From positions 62,001 through 126,000 of the forward strand of contig QOZS01000008.1 in NCBI GenBank assembly GCA_003576705.1: DNA of 64,000 bases. The letters are read 5' to 3'. The first letter of the stretch is position 1. Every line of letters begins with the position of its first letter. Of this stretch, positions 1 through 8,689 are shown one piece after another. The notes below the pieces were generated by a model that was not told where the DNA came from, ran no database searches, and saw only the letters and a program-made list of their open reading frames with translations. Origin of the DNA: Desertibaculum subflavum. GTDB taxonomy: Bacteria > Pseudomonadota > Alphaproteobacteria > Ferrovibrionales > Ferrovibrionaceae. The position numbers were made by a program, and so were the translations under genes.

Positions 1-1
1 C

Positions 2-67
2 GGACAGCATGCGCTGAAGGGGGTCGACGGAAGCTGGCAGATCTACTCCCTGGCCGGTGGTGGATAG
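2..67 (+). CDS. C-terminal end of a cyclase-like protein (partial)
   Basis: An open frame enters from the left edge and stops at TAG 65-67, leaving 21 residues that end HALKGVDGSWQIYSLAGGG. The 'ALKG(V)xGxWxxY' ending resembles the extreme C-terminus of class III adenylate/guanylate cyclases, whose last strand carries this pattern. That is a weak, short-motif identification; the rest of the gene lies outside the window. The next gene starts four bases after the stop on the same strand, so the two may be co-transcribed. Confidence 0.4.
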   Translation, partial: GQHALKGVDGSWQIYSLAGGG

Positions 68-70
68 CCG

Positions 71-1396
71 GTGGGCATCGACCGCCCCGCGAGTTTGCAG
101 GATGCCCGGCCAACGCCCCCACGCGTGCCGCGGGCCAATGGCGACTACGACCTTGCGATCGTCGGCGCGGGCGCGGCCGGCATCGCCGCGGCGCGGCAAG
201 TGCAGGCGGCACGCCCAGATCTGTCCGTCATCCTGCTGGAAGCATCGGACCGCGTCGGCGGGCGGGCCTGGTCGGTCATTCCGAATCAGCTCGCCGGGGC
301 GGCCGTCGATCTCGGATGCGGCTGGCTGCATGGCGCGCGCGGCAATGAGTGGACGCGCATCGCGGGCGAGCTTGGCCTGACCGTCGACCGCACGCCCGCG
401 CCGTGGAGCGATGGCGGCCGCCGCCTGGAGTTCGACCGCGAGGCGGAGCGCGCCGCCCGCCGGGCCATCGATGCCTTTTACGCCCGCGCCGACAATTGGG
501 ACGCGACGCAGCCCGACGCGCCGCTCTCCGATCTGCTTGAGGCCGGCAATCCGTGGAACGGCCGCATCGGCGCCCTCGGCACCTATATCAACGGGGTCGA
601 GCTCGGCGAGGCTTCGATCGTCGATCTCGGTCGCTACGATCCCGGCCCCGGCCCCGATTGGCGGGTGCGCGAAGGCTATGGAACGCTGGTCGCGCGCTAT
701 GCCGCGCCTGCTCCCGTCGCGCTCGAGACGGCCGTCACCGCCATCGACCATCGTAACCGCGATCGCATCGAGGTCGAGACCGGGCGCGGTCGCCTGAGGG
801 CGCGCGCCGTCATCGTCACCGTGTCGACCAGCGTCCTGGCGCGCGAGGCAATCCGCTTCGATCCGCCGCTGCCACGCAAGATCGAGGCGGCGAGCCGGCT
901 GCCGCTCGGCGTCAACAACAAGGTCTTCCTGCATGTGCGGGATGCCGACGACCTGCCGGCCGATACCCGCGCGATGGGTGCGCAGGATCGGTCGGCCACC
1001 GGCTCCTATCTGATCCGCCCGTTCGGCCGGCCGATCATCGAAGGCTATTTCGGCGGTCAGCTTGCGCGCGACCTGGAGCGGGCGGGTGGGGAGGCGTGGC
1101 TCGCTTTTGCCCGCGACGAGTTGGCGCGAACACTGGGCTCCGAGATCCGCGACCGGCTCTCGGTTGCGGCGATTTCGGCCTGGGCGTCGGCGCCGCATAT
1201 CGGCGGCGGCTATTCCTATGCGAAACCCGGTGCGGCCGACGAACGCGCCGCGCTGGCGGCGCCCGTCGACGCGCGGCTGTTCTTCGCCGGCGAGGCCTGC
1301 TCGACCCTCAAGTTCGGCACCGCGCACGGCGCCTTCGAGAGCGGCGTCGCCGCGGCGTCAGCGGCAATGAGCGGGCTGCCCCCGGCTGCGCGATAG
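71..1396 (+). CDS. Flavin-dependent amine oxidase (FAD-binding NAD(P)/FAD superfamily)
   Basis: Predicted FAD-dependent oxidation of an amine, of the monoamine/polyamine oxidase family; the substrate cannot be read from sequence. The dinucleotide-binding motif GAGAAG is at about residues 32-37, an acidic residue ends the second strand (LLEASDRVGGRAW, about 55-67), and the C-terminal FAD contact FFAGEACS is near residue 405. Length (441 residues) fits the family. The start is a GTG at 71 with no clear ribosome-binding site and gives about 25 residues before the Rossmann strand. A GTG at 125 would give the more usual short N-terminus, so the start is uncertain. It converges on the hydratase downstream with a 6-base gap. 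Confidence 0.8.
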   Translation: MGIDRPASLQDARPTPPRVPRANGDYDLAIVGAGAAGIAAARQVQAARPDLSVILLEASDRVGGRAWSVIPNQLAGAAVDLGCGWLHGARGNEWTRIAGELGLTVDRTPAPWSDGGRRLEFDREAERAARRAIDAFYARADNWDATQPDAPLSDLLEAGNPWNGRIGALGTYINGVELGEASIVDLGRYDPGPGPDWRVREGYGTLVARYAAPAPVALETAVTAIDHRNRDRIEVETGRGRLRARAVIVTVSTSVLAREAIRFDPPLPRKIEAASRLPLGVNNKVFLHVRDADDLPADTRAMGAQDRSATGSYLIRPFGRPIIEGYFGGQLARDLERAGGEAWLAFARDELARTLGSEIRDRLSVAAISAWASAPHIGGGYSYAKPGAADERAALAAPVDARLFFAGEACSTLKFGTAHGAFESGVAAASAAMSGLPPAAR

Positions 1397-1402
1397 TGCG
1401 GC

Positions 1403-2161
1403 TCAGGGAACGAAGCTCACCTCTGCGGTGCCGAGCCCGGCAAAATCCACGCGGCAACGATCGCCGGGCTTCAGGTAGCGGAGCCCGGTGCACGATCCGC
1501 ACGTGACATACTGGCCTTCTCTCACGCCGCCCGCCTCGCGCATCATCTCGACAAGGGCGACGGCGATGCCGAGCGGATCGCCGGTCGGATGGCCGCCGAT
1601 CTGCGACAACACCGGCGCGCCGTTGACACTGAGCGTTACGGCAAGCTTGCCGAGATCGAGGCCGCGCCAGGCCGTCACCACGGCACCTGGGACGAAGCCG
1701 CCGTTGCTGACATTGTCGGCGAGCTTGTCCAGCAGGCTCGCCGCATCGGAATCGGCATAGCGGCTGGTCACCACCTCGATGGCGGCGAGCGCATCCACCG
1801 CCTCGGCCACCTCCTCGCGGGCATAAGGCGCAGGCCGGTGCGGCAGATCCCGGCGGAAGCGGAAGGCGACCTCGCCCTCGACGCCGCATTGCGGCACGTC
1901 GGCGACTGTGAAATGCGCCGGCGAAGCTTGAATCGCAGATGCGTAGATTGGCGCCCGCATGCCGGCGGAACCGTCCGCCGGCACGCTCGCCTTGAATGCG
2001 CCGACGGGGAGGGCCAGCGCCGCCGTAACCGCGTCCTGGATGGCATGCGCCTCGGCAGCGCTACGCGGCCGGATGGCTTCCGGCAGCAGGGCAATACGGG
2101 TTCGCGTGCGCCGTGCCGCCGCCAGCAACTCGGCGGCCTCGGCAATCTGCTTCGGTTCGAT
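1403..2161 (-). CDS. 2-keto-4-pentenoate hydratase / fumarylacetoacetate-hydrolase family protein
   Basis: A hydratase or decarboxylase-like enzyme of the FAH superfamily, which acts on 2-keto acids from aromatic or meta-cleavage pathways using a divalent metal. The family core is visible as EGEVAFRF, with the metal-ligand acidic residues, near the centre, and a C-terminal VDFAGLGTAEVSF. The frame is closed upstream by a TAA at 2174-2176. The best Shine-Dalgarno sequence (AAGGAG, 2170-2175) is 8 bases ahead of an ATC codon at 2159-2161, and no ATG, GTG or TTG lies between. Starting there gives 252 residues and keeps an N-terminal helix that family members have; the first conventional codon is TTG at 2128, with no good ribosome-binding site. 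I therefore place the start at ATC. Confidence 0.75.
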   Translation of the reverse strand: MEPKQIAEAAELLAAARRTRTRIALLPEAIRPRSAAEAHAIQDAVTAALALPVGAFKASVPADGSAGMRAPIYASAIQASPAHFTVADVPQCGVEGEVAFRFRRDLPHRPAPYAREEVAEAVDALAAIEVVTSRYADSDAASLLDKLADNVSNGGFVPGAVVTAWRGLDLGKLAVTLSVNGAPVLSQIGGHPTGDPLGIAVALVEMMREAGGVREGQYVTCGSCTGLRYLKPGDRCRVDFAGLGTAEVSFVP

Positions 2162-2169
2162 GGCGGCGG

Positions 2170-2175
2170 CTCCTT
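2170..2175 (-). promoter_or_regulatory. Shine-Dalgarno deciding a non-canonical ATC start
   Basis: On the minus strand AAGGAG lies 8 bases before ATC (2161-2159) and overlaps the in-frame stop TAA (2176-2174). It is the only strong ribosome-binding site near the 5' end of the hydratase gene, which makes the ATC the best-placed initiation codon. Confidence 0.5.
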
Positions 2176-2229
2176 AGCTCTGGATCGCGAGCGTCGCATG
2201 ATGCGACCGCGCAGGGCAAGCCGCCGGGC

Positions 2230-2814
2230 CTAACGCTTCTGCCGCGTCGGACCGAAGGCGAGCCTGGTCGCATGAAGGCGCAGGTCCTTGGGCCATTGCG
2301 CGACATGCTGCTTGAACCGCGCACGATCGCCGGCGAACAAGGCACGGATCGCTTCCTCGAAGCCGGGCAGGTTGCCGCCCATCGCCGCCATGAAGCGGTA
2401 GGCGGCTTCCTGCGCGGCGCGGATGCGCTCACGGTCGCCGCCATTGCGACGCGCCTCTTCCACGAGCTTGCGCAAGGCCACCGACGCACCGCCGGGCTGC
2501 GCCGCCAGCCATTCCCAATGCCGCGGCAGCAGGGTCACTTCGCGGGCGATCACGCCGAGCCTTGGCCGTCCGGGACCGCGCGCCTCGGACGTCGGCGGCC
2601 AGCGCGGCGCCAGGCGCGCCAGCACATCGGCGGGGCTGCCGCGCAGATCGAGATCGATCACCCGGCCGGTCGTGTCGGCGAAAACGAGGAGCGGCCCGGC
2701 CGCATCTCCATCGGCAGCCGACTTCACTGCGAGCGCGACCTTTTCGAGGCTGCCGGCGGCGAGGCGGCGGGAGCCGTCGAAGGCCGTGCAGGGGAGGGAA
2801 CGAAGGTCTTCCAT
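2230..2814 (-). CDS. DUF2239 family protein
   Basis: A 194-residue protein with the features of DUF2239, a family of unknown biochemical function. The most characteristic stretch is GRPRLGVIAREVTLLPRHWE in the middle, followed by WLAAQPGGASVALRKLVEEA and a basic, helical C-terminus. No signal peptide or membrane span is seen, so it is probably cytoplasmic. I start it at the ATG giving MEDLRSLPCTAF; six more codons upstream are open but not needed. It is divergent from the GIY-YIG gene across about 110 bases. Confidence 0.75.
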   Translation of the reverse strand: MEDLRSLPCTAFDGSRRLAAGSLEKVALAVKSAADGDAAGPLLVFADTTGRVIDLDLRGSPADVLARLAPRWPPTSEARGPGRPRLGVIAREVTLLPRHWEWLAAQPGGASVALRKLVEEARRNGGDRERIRAAQEAAYRFMAAMGGNLPGFEEAIRALFAGDRARFKQHVAQWPKDLRLHATRLAFGPTRQKR

Positions 2815-2927
2815 GGACGCAGCGGATAGCATCCGGGACGGCGCGCCGTCAATTTTACCCGGATAAAACCTTGTCGATCCGCTTCGGCCCTGCTATGCAC
2901 CGCCGCTCGAATGGCGCGAGAAGACAG

Positions 2928-3263
2928 ATGCAGCGCGAGGACAGGAAAGCGGCGATCGCTGCCTACAAGGAGCGCAAGGCCGTGGCCGGCATCTATGCGG
3001 TGCGCTGCGCCGCCACCGGCGAGATCTGGATCGGCCAGACACCGGATGTCGACGCGGTGCAGAATCGTATCTGGTTCAGCGCACGCATGGGCAGCAATCC
3101 CTGCGCCGGCCTTCAGCGCGCCTGGAACGCGCATGGCGCCACCGCGATCACCTTCGAAGTGCTGGAGCGTTTGAAGCCGGAGGATTCCGCCTATATCCGC
3201 AATGCCCAGCTCAAGGAGCGGGCGTCGCATTGGCGCACGACTCTCGACGCCGACACGATCTGA
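2928..3263 (+). CDS. Small GIY-YIG nuclease-fold protein
   Basis: A 111-residue stand-alone GIY-YIG-type protein. The two family strands are read as GIYAVRC (about residues 20-26) and EIWIGQT (about 32-38, with W in place of the first Y of YIG), and an arginine follows in QNRIWF. Stand-alone members may be endonucleases or DNA-binding proteins; the target cannot be inferred here. Start chosen at ATG 2928 after a purine-rich GAGAAG; an in-frame ATG at 2895 would add 11 basic residues. It converges on the dehydrogenase gene. Confidence 0.65.
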   Translation: MQREDRKAAIAAYKERKAVAGIYAVRCAATGEIWIGQTPDVDAVQNRIWFSARMGSNPCAGLQRAWNAHGATAITFEVLERLKPEDSAYIRNAQLKERASHWRTTLDADTI

Positions 3264-3282
3264 GAGCTGCCCTCGCCGGACT

Positions 3283-4332
3283 TTAGTGGGATTTCGGCAG
3301 CGCAGCCCCGAGCTTCTCCGCCCATGGCGCAAGGGCCGGCAGGATCGACGCGTGCAGCGGCACGCCCTCGCGCAGGGCCGCGGCGCGGCGGGCGAGGCCG
3401 CGCTCGCCCGGCAGCCGCACGGCCTCGACATCCGGGCGTGGTGGATTGACGCGGATCTGCGTTGCCAGCCAACCGGCTTCCGCAGTGAAGGCATCGCGGC
3501 CGCCGAATGCCTCGGGGTCGAACACCAGCACGAAAACATTGGCGCCCCATTTGTCCTGCGCCCGGGCGCGACCCTGGCCGGCCAGGCCGTTGGCCATCGC
3601 CTCGACCAGCAGCGCCAGGCCGTAGCCCTTGTGGCCGGCTTCCATGCCGCCGAGCGGCAGGATGGTGCCGGGCGGGTTGGTGAACAGCGCATTCGGATCG
3701 TCGGTCGGATGGCCGGCCGCATCGAGCAGCCACGGGGCCGGAAAACGGACGCCTTCGCGTGCCCGGCGCGCCGTCATGGCGTTGGTGGTGATCGAGGCGG
3801 AAATGTCGATCATCACCGGCGCACCATCGGTCGGCCAGGCGGCGGCGATCGGGTTCGGCGTATAAAGCGCCCTGGTGCCGCCGAACGGCGCCACCGATCC
3901 CTGGTTGGGATCGGCGGAGAACAGCAGCATGACCAGGCCGCGATCGGTCACCCGCTTCAGATAGGCGGCGAGGCAGGCGATGTGGTGCGAGCGGCGAATG
4001 CTGATGCCGCAGAGGCCGTGCAGCGGCGCGCGCTCGCAGGCGAGGTCGACCGCCTGGCGCACAAGATAGGGGCCGGGCAGGCGCTGCCCATCCCAGGCGA
4101 CGGCCGGGCCGCGGTCGGACAGCACGACCGGTTCGCCGCCCTTTGCCATCCTGCCGCCGGCCAACTCGTCGAGATAGGCCGGCAGCTGGGCCAGGCCGTG
4201 GGTGTCGTGGCCGAGCAGGTCGCCTTCCACCAGCACTTCGGCCACGGTGATGGCGATGCGCCGCGTGACGCCCGACTTTTCCAGCAGCGAAGCGGCAAAC
4301 AGAACGAGGTCGGCGGCAGCGTATCGAGGCAT
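3283..4332 (-). CDS. Malate/L-lactate dehydrogenase family oxidoreductase (Ldh2-type)
   Basis: An NAD(P)-dependent 2-hydroxyacid oxidoreductase of the Ldh/MDH2 fold, which is unrelated to classical Rossmann lactate dehydrogenases. Family marks include GDLLGHDTHGLAQLPAYL near residues 37-54, with the conserved catalytic-region histidine, SHHIACLAAYL in the middle, and the glycine-rich KGYGLALLVEAMANGLAG in the C-terminal third. Length 349 is normal. The preferred substrate (malate, lactate, ureidoglycolate, a sulfolactate and so on) cannot be decided. It is divergent from the molybdoenzyme operon, with 63 bases between the start codons. Confidence 0.85.
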   Translation of the reverse strand: MPRYAAADLVLFAASLLEKSGVTRRIAITVAEVLVEGDLLGHDTHGLAQLPAYLDELAGGRMAKGGEPVVLSDRGPAVAWDGQRLPGPYLVRQAVDLACERAPLHGLCGISIRRSHHIACLAAYLKRVTDRGLVMLLFSADPNQGSVAPFGGTRALYTPNPIAAAWPTDGAPVMIDISASITTNAMTARRAREGVRFPAPWLLDAAGHPTDDPNALFTNPPGTILPLGGMEAGHKGYGLALLVEAMANGLAGQGRARAQDKWGANVFVLVFDPEAFGGRDAFTAEAGWLATQIRVNPPRPDVEAVRLPGERGLARRAAALREGVPLHASILPALAPWAEKLGAALPKSH

Positions 4333-4395
4333 CGAATCCGTCGTGTTATGGTGCTGATGCGAAACCTTAGCAGTTCAGTGCCGGGAGGAAGCCCC

Positions 4396-6720
4396 ATGAG
4401 CCTCGACCTCGAGAGCGGCGAAGCCTTCGCCGCCACCCATTGGGGCACCTACCAGCCGGAAGTGCGCAACGGCCGCCTGGTCGAGATGCGGCCCTTCGCC
4501 GGCGATCCCGATCCCTCGCCGCTCGGCAATTCGATGCCGCAGGCCGTGGACGGGCCGACCCGCATCCGCCGGCCGATGATCCGTCAGGGCTGGCTGAAGC
4601 ATGGGCCGCGCCGCGATGCCGGCAGCCGCGGCGCCGAGCCATTCGTCGCCGTGCCCTGGGACGAGGCATTGGACCTGTTGTCTCGCGAGCTGAAGCGGGT
4701 GAAGTCGAGCCACGGCAACCGCGCCATCTATGCCGGTTCCTACGGCTGGGCCTCGGCCGGGCGGTTCCACCACGCGCAGAGCCAGATGCGGCGGTTCCTC
4801 AATCTGTTCGGCGGCCACACTGCCGCCGTCGGGTCCTATTCCTATGCCGCGGCGCAGGCGGTGCTGCCGCATATCATCGGCTCGACCGACGGCTGCATGA
4901 ACGGCCATACCGACTGGTCGTCGATCGCCGACAATACCGGGCTGATGCTGATGCTGGGCGGCCTGCCGGCGAAGAACGCGCAAGTCAGCTCCGGCGGCAC
5001 CGGCCGCCACCATGTGCGCGAGCACCTCGAGGCGGCGAAGGCGAAGGGCGTCGAGTTCGTGCTGGTCTCGCCGCTGCCCGACGACGCGCCGGATTTCCTG
5101 GCCGCCGACTGGACGTTCATCCGTCCCGGCACCGACACGGCGCTGCTGCTGGCGCTCGGCCACGTCCTGCTGAGTGAGGGCCGGCATGACCGCGCTTTCC
5201 TCGATCGCTATTGCGCGGGCTTCGACCGCTTCGCGACATACCTGTCGGGCCAGAGCGACGGGATTGCCAAGACGCCGGACTGGGCCGCCGCGATCACCGG
5301 CATTCCGGCGCCGGCGATCACCGCGCTGGCGCATCGCATGGCGGCGACGCGCACCATGATCGCGCTCAGCTGGTCGATCCAGCGGGCTGAGCACGGCGAG
5401 CAGCCCTATTGGGCGGCCGTCGCGCTCGCTGCCATGCTCGGCCAGATCGGTTTGCCCGGCGGCGGCTTCGGTTTCGGCTATTCGGCGGTGAACGGCACCG
5501 GCAACGTGATCCGCCCGGCACGCTGGCCGTCGCTGCCGATGGGCGAGAACGCGGTCAAGGAGCCGATCCCGGTCGCCCGCATCTCGGACATGCTGCTGCA
5601 TCCGGGCGAGCCGTACGATTTCGACGGCACGCGGCGGACCTATCCCGATATTCGCATGGTCTACTGGGTCGGCGGCAATCCGTTCCACCACCATCAGGAT
5701 CTCGGCCGCCTGGTGCGCGCGCTGCAGCGGCCGGAGACGGTCGTGGTGCACGAGAGCTATTGGACGCCGCTTGCGAAGCACGCCGACATCGTGCTGCCGG
5801 CGACCACGACCCTGGAGCGCAACGATCTCGGCGCCTCCAATCGCGACGATCACCTGATCGCCTCGCGCCGCGCGATCGATCCGGTGGGCGAGGCACGCGA
5901 CGACCATACGATCTTCGCCGGCCTCGCCGAGCGGCTCGGCCTCGCCGAGGCCTTCACCGAAGGCCGCAATGAAGAGGGCTGGCTGCGCCATCTCTTCGCC
6001 ATCGCACGCCAGCGCGCCGCCGAGGACGGCGTCGATATGCCGGATTTCGACAGCTTCTGGCGCCAGGGCTGGTTCCGCCAGCCGCCGCCGGAGCGGCCGA
6101 ACGTGCTGCTCGAAGGCTTCCGCGCCGACCCGGCCGCCAATCCCTTGCCGACGCCCTCGGGCAGGATCGAGATCTTCTCCGAGCTTGTCGCGGGCTTCGG
6201 CTATGACGACTGCCCGGGCCACCCGGCCTGGCGCGAGCCGGCGGAATGGCTCGGCGCCGCCAAGGCGAAGCAATATCCGCTGCACCTCTTGACCAACCAG
6301 CCGGTTACCCGGCTGCATAGCCAGTACGACCACGGCACCGTCAGCCGCGCCTCGAAAGTGCAGGGGCGGGAACCGATCCGCCTCAACCCTGCCGACGCCG
6401 CGGGGCGCGGCATCAAGGCGGGCGACGTGGTCCGCGTGTTCAACGATCGCGGCGCCTGCCTCGCCGGTGTCGTGCTCGACGCGGCGATGCCGGCAGGGAT
6501 TGCCCAGCTTTCGACCGGCGCCTGGTACGATCCGGCCACGCCGGGCGACCCGGACGCGCTCTGCGTGCACGGCAATCCGAACGTGCTGACCCGCGACAGG
6601 GGCACTTCCAAGCTCGGCCAGGCGCCGAGCGCGATGAGTTGCCTGGTGGAAGTGGCACGGTTCGACGGGCCGCTGCCGCCGGTCCGCGCCTTCGATCCGC
6701 CCGACGTGGTGGAGCGCTGA
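4396..6720 (+). CDS. Cytoplasmic molybdopterin oxidoreductase, BisC/TorA/DMSO-reductase family
   Basis: A 774-residue oxidoreductase of the single-subunit bis-MGD family that reduces S- or N-oxides such as biotin sulfoxide, TMAO or DMSO. The molybdenum-ligand serine is probably Ser120 in GSYGWASAGR. No N-terminal Cys cluster for an Fe-S centre is present. The C-terminal dinucleotide-binding domain begins at about LLTNQPVTRLHSQYDHG. The start at ATG 4396 follows GGGAGGAA, and the N-terminus lacks a twin-arginine signal, so the protein should be cytoplasmic like BisC rather than periplasmic like TorA. The MFS gene follows after 9 bases and an SDR after that, suggesting one operon. The exact substrate is unknown. 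Confidence 0.85.
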   Translation: MSLDLESGEAFAATHWGTYQPEVRNGRLVEMRPFAGDPDPSPLGNSMPQAVDGPTRIRRPMIRQGWLKHGPRRDAGSRGAEPFVAVPWDEALDLLSRELKRVKSSHGNRAIYAGSYGWASAGRFHHAQSQMRRFLNLFGGHTAAVGSYSYAAAQAVLPHIIGSTDGCMNGHTDWSSIADNTGLMLMLGGLPAKNAQVSSGGTGRHHVREHLEAAKAKGVEFVLVSPLPDDAPDFLAADWTFIRPGTDTALLLALGHVLLSEGRHDRAFLDRYCAGFDRFATYLSGQSDGIAKTPDWAAAITGIPAPAITALAHRMAATRTMIALSWSIQRAEHGEQPYWAAVALAAMLGQIGLPGGGFGFGYSAVNGTGNVIRPARWPSLPMGENAVKEPIPVARISDMLLHPGEPYDFDGTRRTYPDIRMVYWVGGNPFHHHQDLGRLVRALQRPETVVVHESYWTPLAKHADIVLPATTTLERNDLGASNRDDHLIASRRAIDPVGEARDDHTIFAGLAERLGLAEAFTEGRNEEGWLRHLFAIARQRAAEDGVDMPDFDSFWRQGWFRQPPPERPNVLLEGFRADPAANPLPTPSGRIEIFSELVAGFGYDDCPGHPAWREPAEWLGAAKAKQYPLHLLTNQPVTRLHSQYDHGTVSRASKVQGREPIRLNPADAAGRGIKAGDVVRVFNDRGACLAGVVLDAAMPAGIAQLSTGAWYDPATPGDPDALCVHGNPNVLTRDRGTSKLGQAPSAMSCLVEVARFDGPLPPVRAFDPPDVVER

Positions 6721-6729
6721 CCGCTGCCG

Positions 6730-7899
6730 ATGCCGGGGCGCTGGACGATCCTCGCCGCGCTGTTCGTTGCGCGGCTTTCGATGGGCTTCCAGTTCCAGGT
6801 CGTCGCGGCGACGGGGCCGCTGCTGCAACACGATCTCGGTCTCGATTTCGGCGAGCTCGGCCTGTTGATCGGTCTGCACATGCTGCCGGGCGTCTTCATT
6901 GCGCCGCCGGGCGGCTGGATCGGGGCGCGGTTCGGCGACAAGCGCATGGTGTTGCTGGGCCTGGCGCTGGTGGCCGCGGGCGGTGCGGCGGGCGCCCATG
7001 CCGACAGCTTCGCCGCGGCAGCTGCCGCGCGGGTCGTGTCGGGCACCGGCGCCATCCTGCTCAACGTGCTGATGTCGAAGATGGTGACCGACTGGTTCGT
7101 CGGCCGCGATCTGGTTCTGGCGATGGCAATCTTCATCACCAGCTGGCCCGTGGGATTGTCGCTCGGTCTGCTGGTGCTCGGCCCGCTGGCGGCCGGCTTC
7201 GGTTGGGGCGCGGCGTTTCTCGCCACCGCCGCAATGGCGATCGTCGGCCTGGTATCCGTTGCGGCGGTCTATCGCCCGGCCGCCGGCGCGGTGACCCAGG
7301 CGCTGAATCCACGGCTCGACCGTGACGAATGGCGCGGCATTCTGCTGGCCGGCTCGGTCTGGGGCCTGTTCAACGTGGCGTTCATCGTGCCCCTCAGCTT
7401 TGCGCCGTCCCTGCTGGTGGAGCGGGGCCTCGACCTCGCCGCCGCAACCTCGCTGACGAGCGTCGTCAGCTGGATCAGCGTCGCCGCCGTGCCGTTGGGC
7501 GGCCTGATCGCGCATCGCGGCGTCTCGCACACGGCGATGATCCTGGTCGGGGTCGCGGGCCTGGCGCTGCCGCTGCTGGCCTTTCCCTTCGCACCGGTAC
7601 CGGCGCTGTGGCTGCTCCTGGTCGGTCTTGTCGGCGTCTCGCCGGCAGGCGCCATCATGGCGCTGCCGGCGCAGTGCCTCAGGCCCGAGAACCGGGCGTT
7701 CGGGATGGGGATCTATTTCTCGTTGTTCTATCTTTCGATGGCTTTGCTGCCCGGTCTCGCCGGAAAGCTGCGCGATGCGAGTGGCGCGGGCTGGGCACCG
7801 TTCGCCGCCGGCGCTGCCTTCGCGGTCGGCGCCGGCTTGGCCCTGCTGCTGTTCCGGGCGGCGCGGCGGCCCAGTACCGCGGTGACCGCAACAACCTGA
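6730..7899 (+). CDS. MFS transporter, CynX/NimT-like
   Basis: A 389-residue major-facilitator permease with about 12 hydrophobic segments. The loop between TM2 and TM3 carries the family motif as GGWIGARFGDKRMV (about residues 60-73). The N-terminus (MPGRWTILAALFVARLSMGF) enters the first membrane span directly. The fold class resembles the cyanate/2-nitroimidazole exporter branch, but no substrate is implied by that. It follows the molybdoenzyme after 9 bases and precedes the SDR by 12 bases, so it probably moves a substrate or product of that pathway. Confidence 0.8.
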   Translation: MPGRWTILAALFVARLSMGFQFQVVAATGPLLQHDLGLDFGELGLLIGLHMLPGVFIAPPGGWIGARFGDKRMVLLGLALVAAGGAAGAHADSFAAAAAARVVSGTGAILLNVLMSKMVTDWFVGRDLVLAMAIFITSWPVGLSLGLLVLGPLAAGFGWGAAFLATAAMAIVGLVSVAAVYRPAAGAVTQALNPRLDRDEWRGILLAGSVWGLFNVAFIVPLSFAPSLLVERGLDLAAATSLTSVVSWISVAAVPLGGLIAHRGVSHTAMILVGVAGLALPLLAFPFAPVPALWLLLVGLVGVSPAGAIMALPAQCLRPENRAFGMGIYFSLFYLSMALLPGLAGKLRDASGAGWAPFAAGAAFAVGAGLALLLFRAARRPSTAVTATT

Positions 7900-7911
7900 G
7901 GGAGGGAAGTC

Positions 7912-8685
7912 ATGGATCTCAAGCTCGCCGGCCGCAAGGCCGTGATCACCGGCGGATCGAAGGGCATCGGCTTCGCCGCCGCGCTGGCACTCGCCAAGGA
8001 AGGTGTCGATGTCGCGCTGATTTCACGCGCGCAAGGCGCGCTCGACGAGGCGGCGGCGAAGATCCGCGGCCAGGCCAATGTCGGCGTCGAAACACTCGCG
8101 GCCGACCTCGCCACCAAGGCAGGCATCGCCAGCGCCATCGACCGCTTCGGCGATGCCGACATCCTGGTGAACAATGCGGGCGCCATCCCCGGTGGCAACA
8201 TCCTGGAAGTCGACGGCGACCGCTGGCGCCAAGCCTGGGACCTGAAGGTGTTCGGCTATGTCGACATGTGCCGCGGCTTCTTCGAGAAGATGTCGGCGCG
8301 CGGCAAGGGCGTGATCGTCAACATCATTGGCCTCGCCGGCGAGCGGCTGGACCACAAGTACATCGCCGGCACGGCCGGCAACGCCTCGCTGATCGCCTTC
8401 ACCCGCGCGCTCGGTGCCGGGTCGATCGACAAGGGCGTTCGCGTAGTCGGCATCAATCCGGGCCCGGTGGCGACCGACCGGCTGGTCACCCTGATGAAGA
8501 AGCGCGCGACCGACGCCTTCGGCGATCCGGAGCGTTGGCCCGAGCTGACCAAGCAGATGCCCTATGGCCGGCCGGCGCATCCCGAGGAGATCGCGCCGGC
8601 CGTCTGCTTCCTGGCGTCGGACCTGTCCGCCTATACGACCGGCGTCGTGCTCACCATCGACGGCGGCATCGCCTTCCGCGGGTGA
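7912..8685 (+). CDS. SDR-family protein with altered catalytic residues
   Basis: A 257-residue short-chain dehydrogenase/reductase-like protein. The cofactor motif TGGSKGIG (about residues 14-21), NNAG (about 88-91) and NPGPVATDR after the active site are all present, so NAD(P) binding is likely. The catalytic region reads VNIIGLAGERLDHKYIAG: the usual Ser of NISS is Gly, and the position four residues after the Tyr, normally Lys in YxxxK, is Thr. Enzymatic activity is therefore uncertain or uses a different mechanism. A GGAGGG sequence just before the ATG supports the start. Third gene of the molybdoenzyme operon. Confidence 0.8.
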   Translation: MDLKLAGRKAVITGGSKGIGFAAALALAKEGVDVALISRAQGALDEAAAKIRGQANVGVETLAADLATKAGIASAIDRFGDADILVNNAGAIPGGNILEVDGDRWRQAWDLKVFGYVDMCRGFFEKMSARGKGVIVNIIGLAGERLDHKYIAGTAGNASLIAFTRALGAGSIDKGVRVVGINPGPVATDRLVTLMKKRATDAFGDPERWPELTKQMPYGRPAHPEEIAPAVCFLASDLSAYTTGVVLTIDGGIAFRG

Positions 8686-8689
8686 GGCG

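Noticed and set aside
4375..7530. Very long open frame antisense to the molybdoenzyme and MFS genes
   Set aside because: Its translation is Arg/Asp/His/Gln-rich with no domain, and it is the mirror of strongly biased GC codons in two recognisable genes. The same holds for the long antisense frames at 15.0-17.4, 18.8-21.2, 23.8-26.5, 33.5-35.9, 36.8-38.6, 43.2-45.2 and 54.2-56.9 kb.
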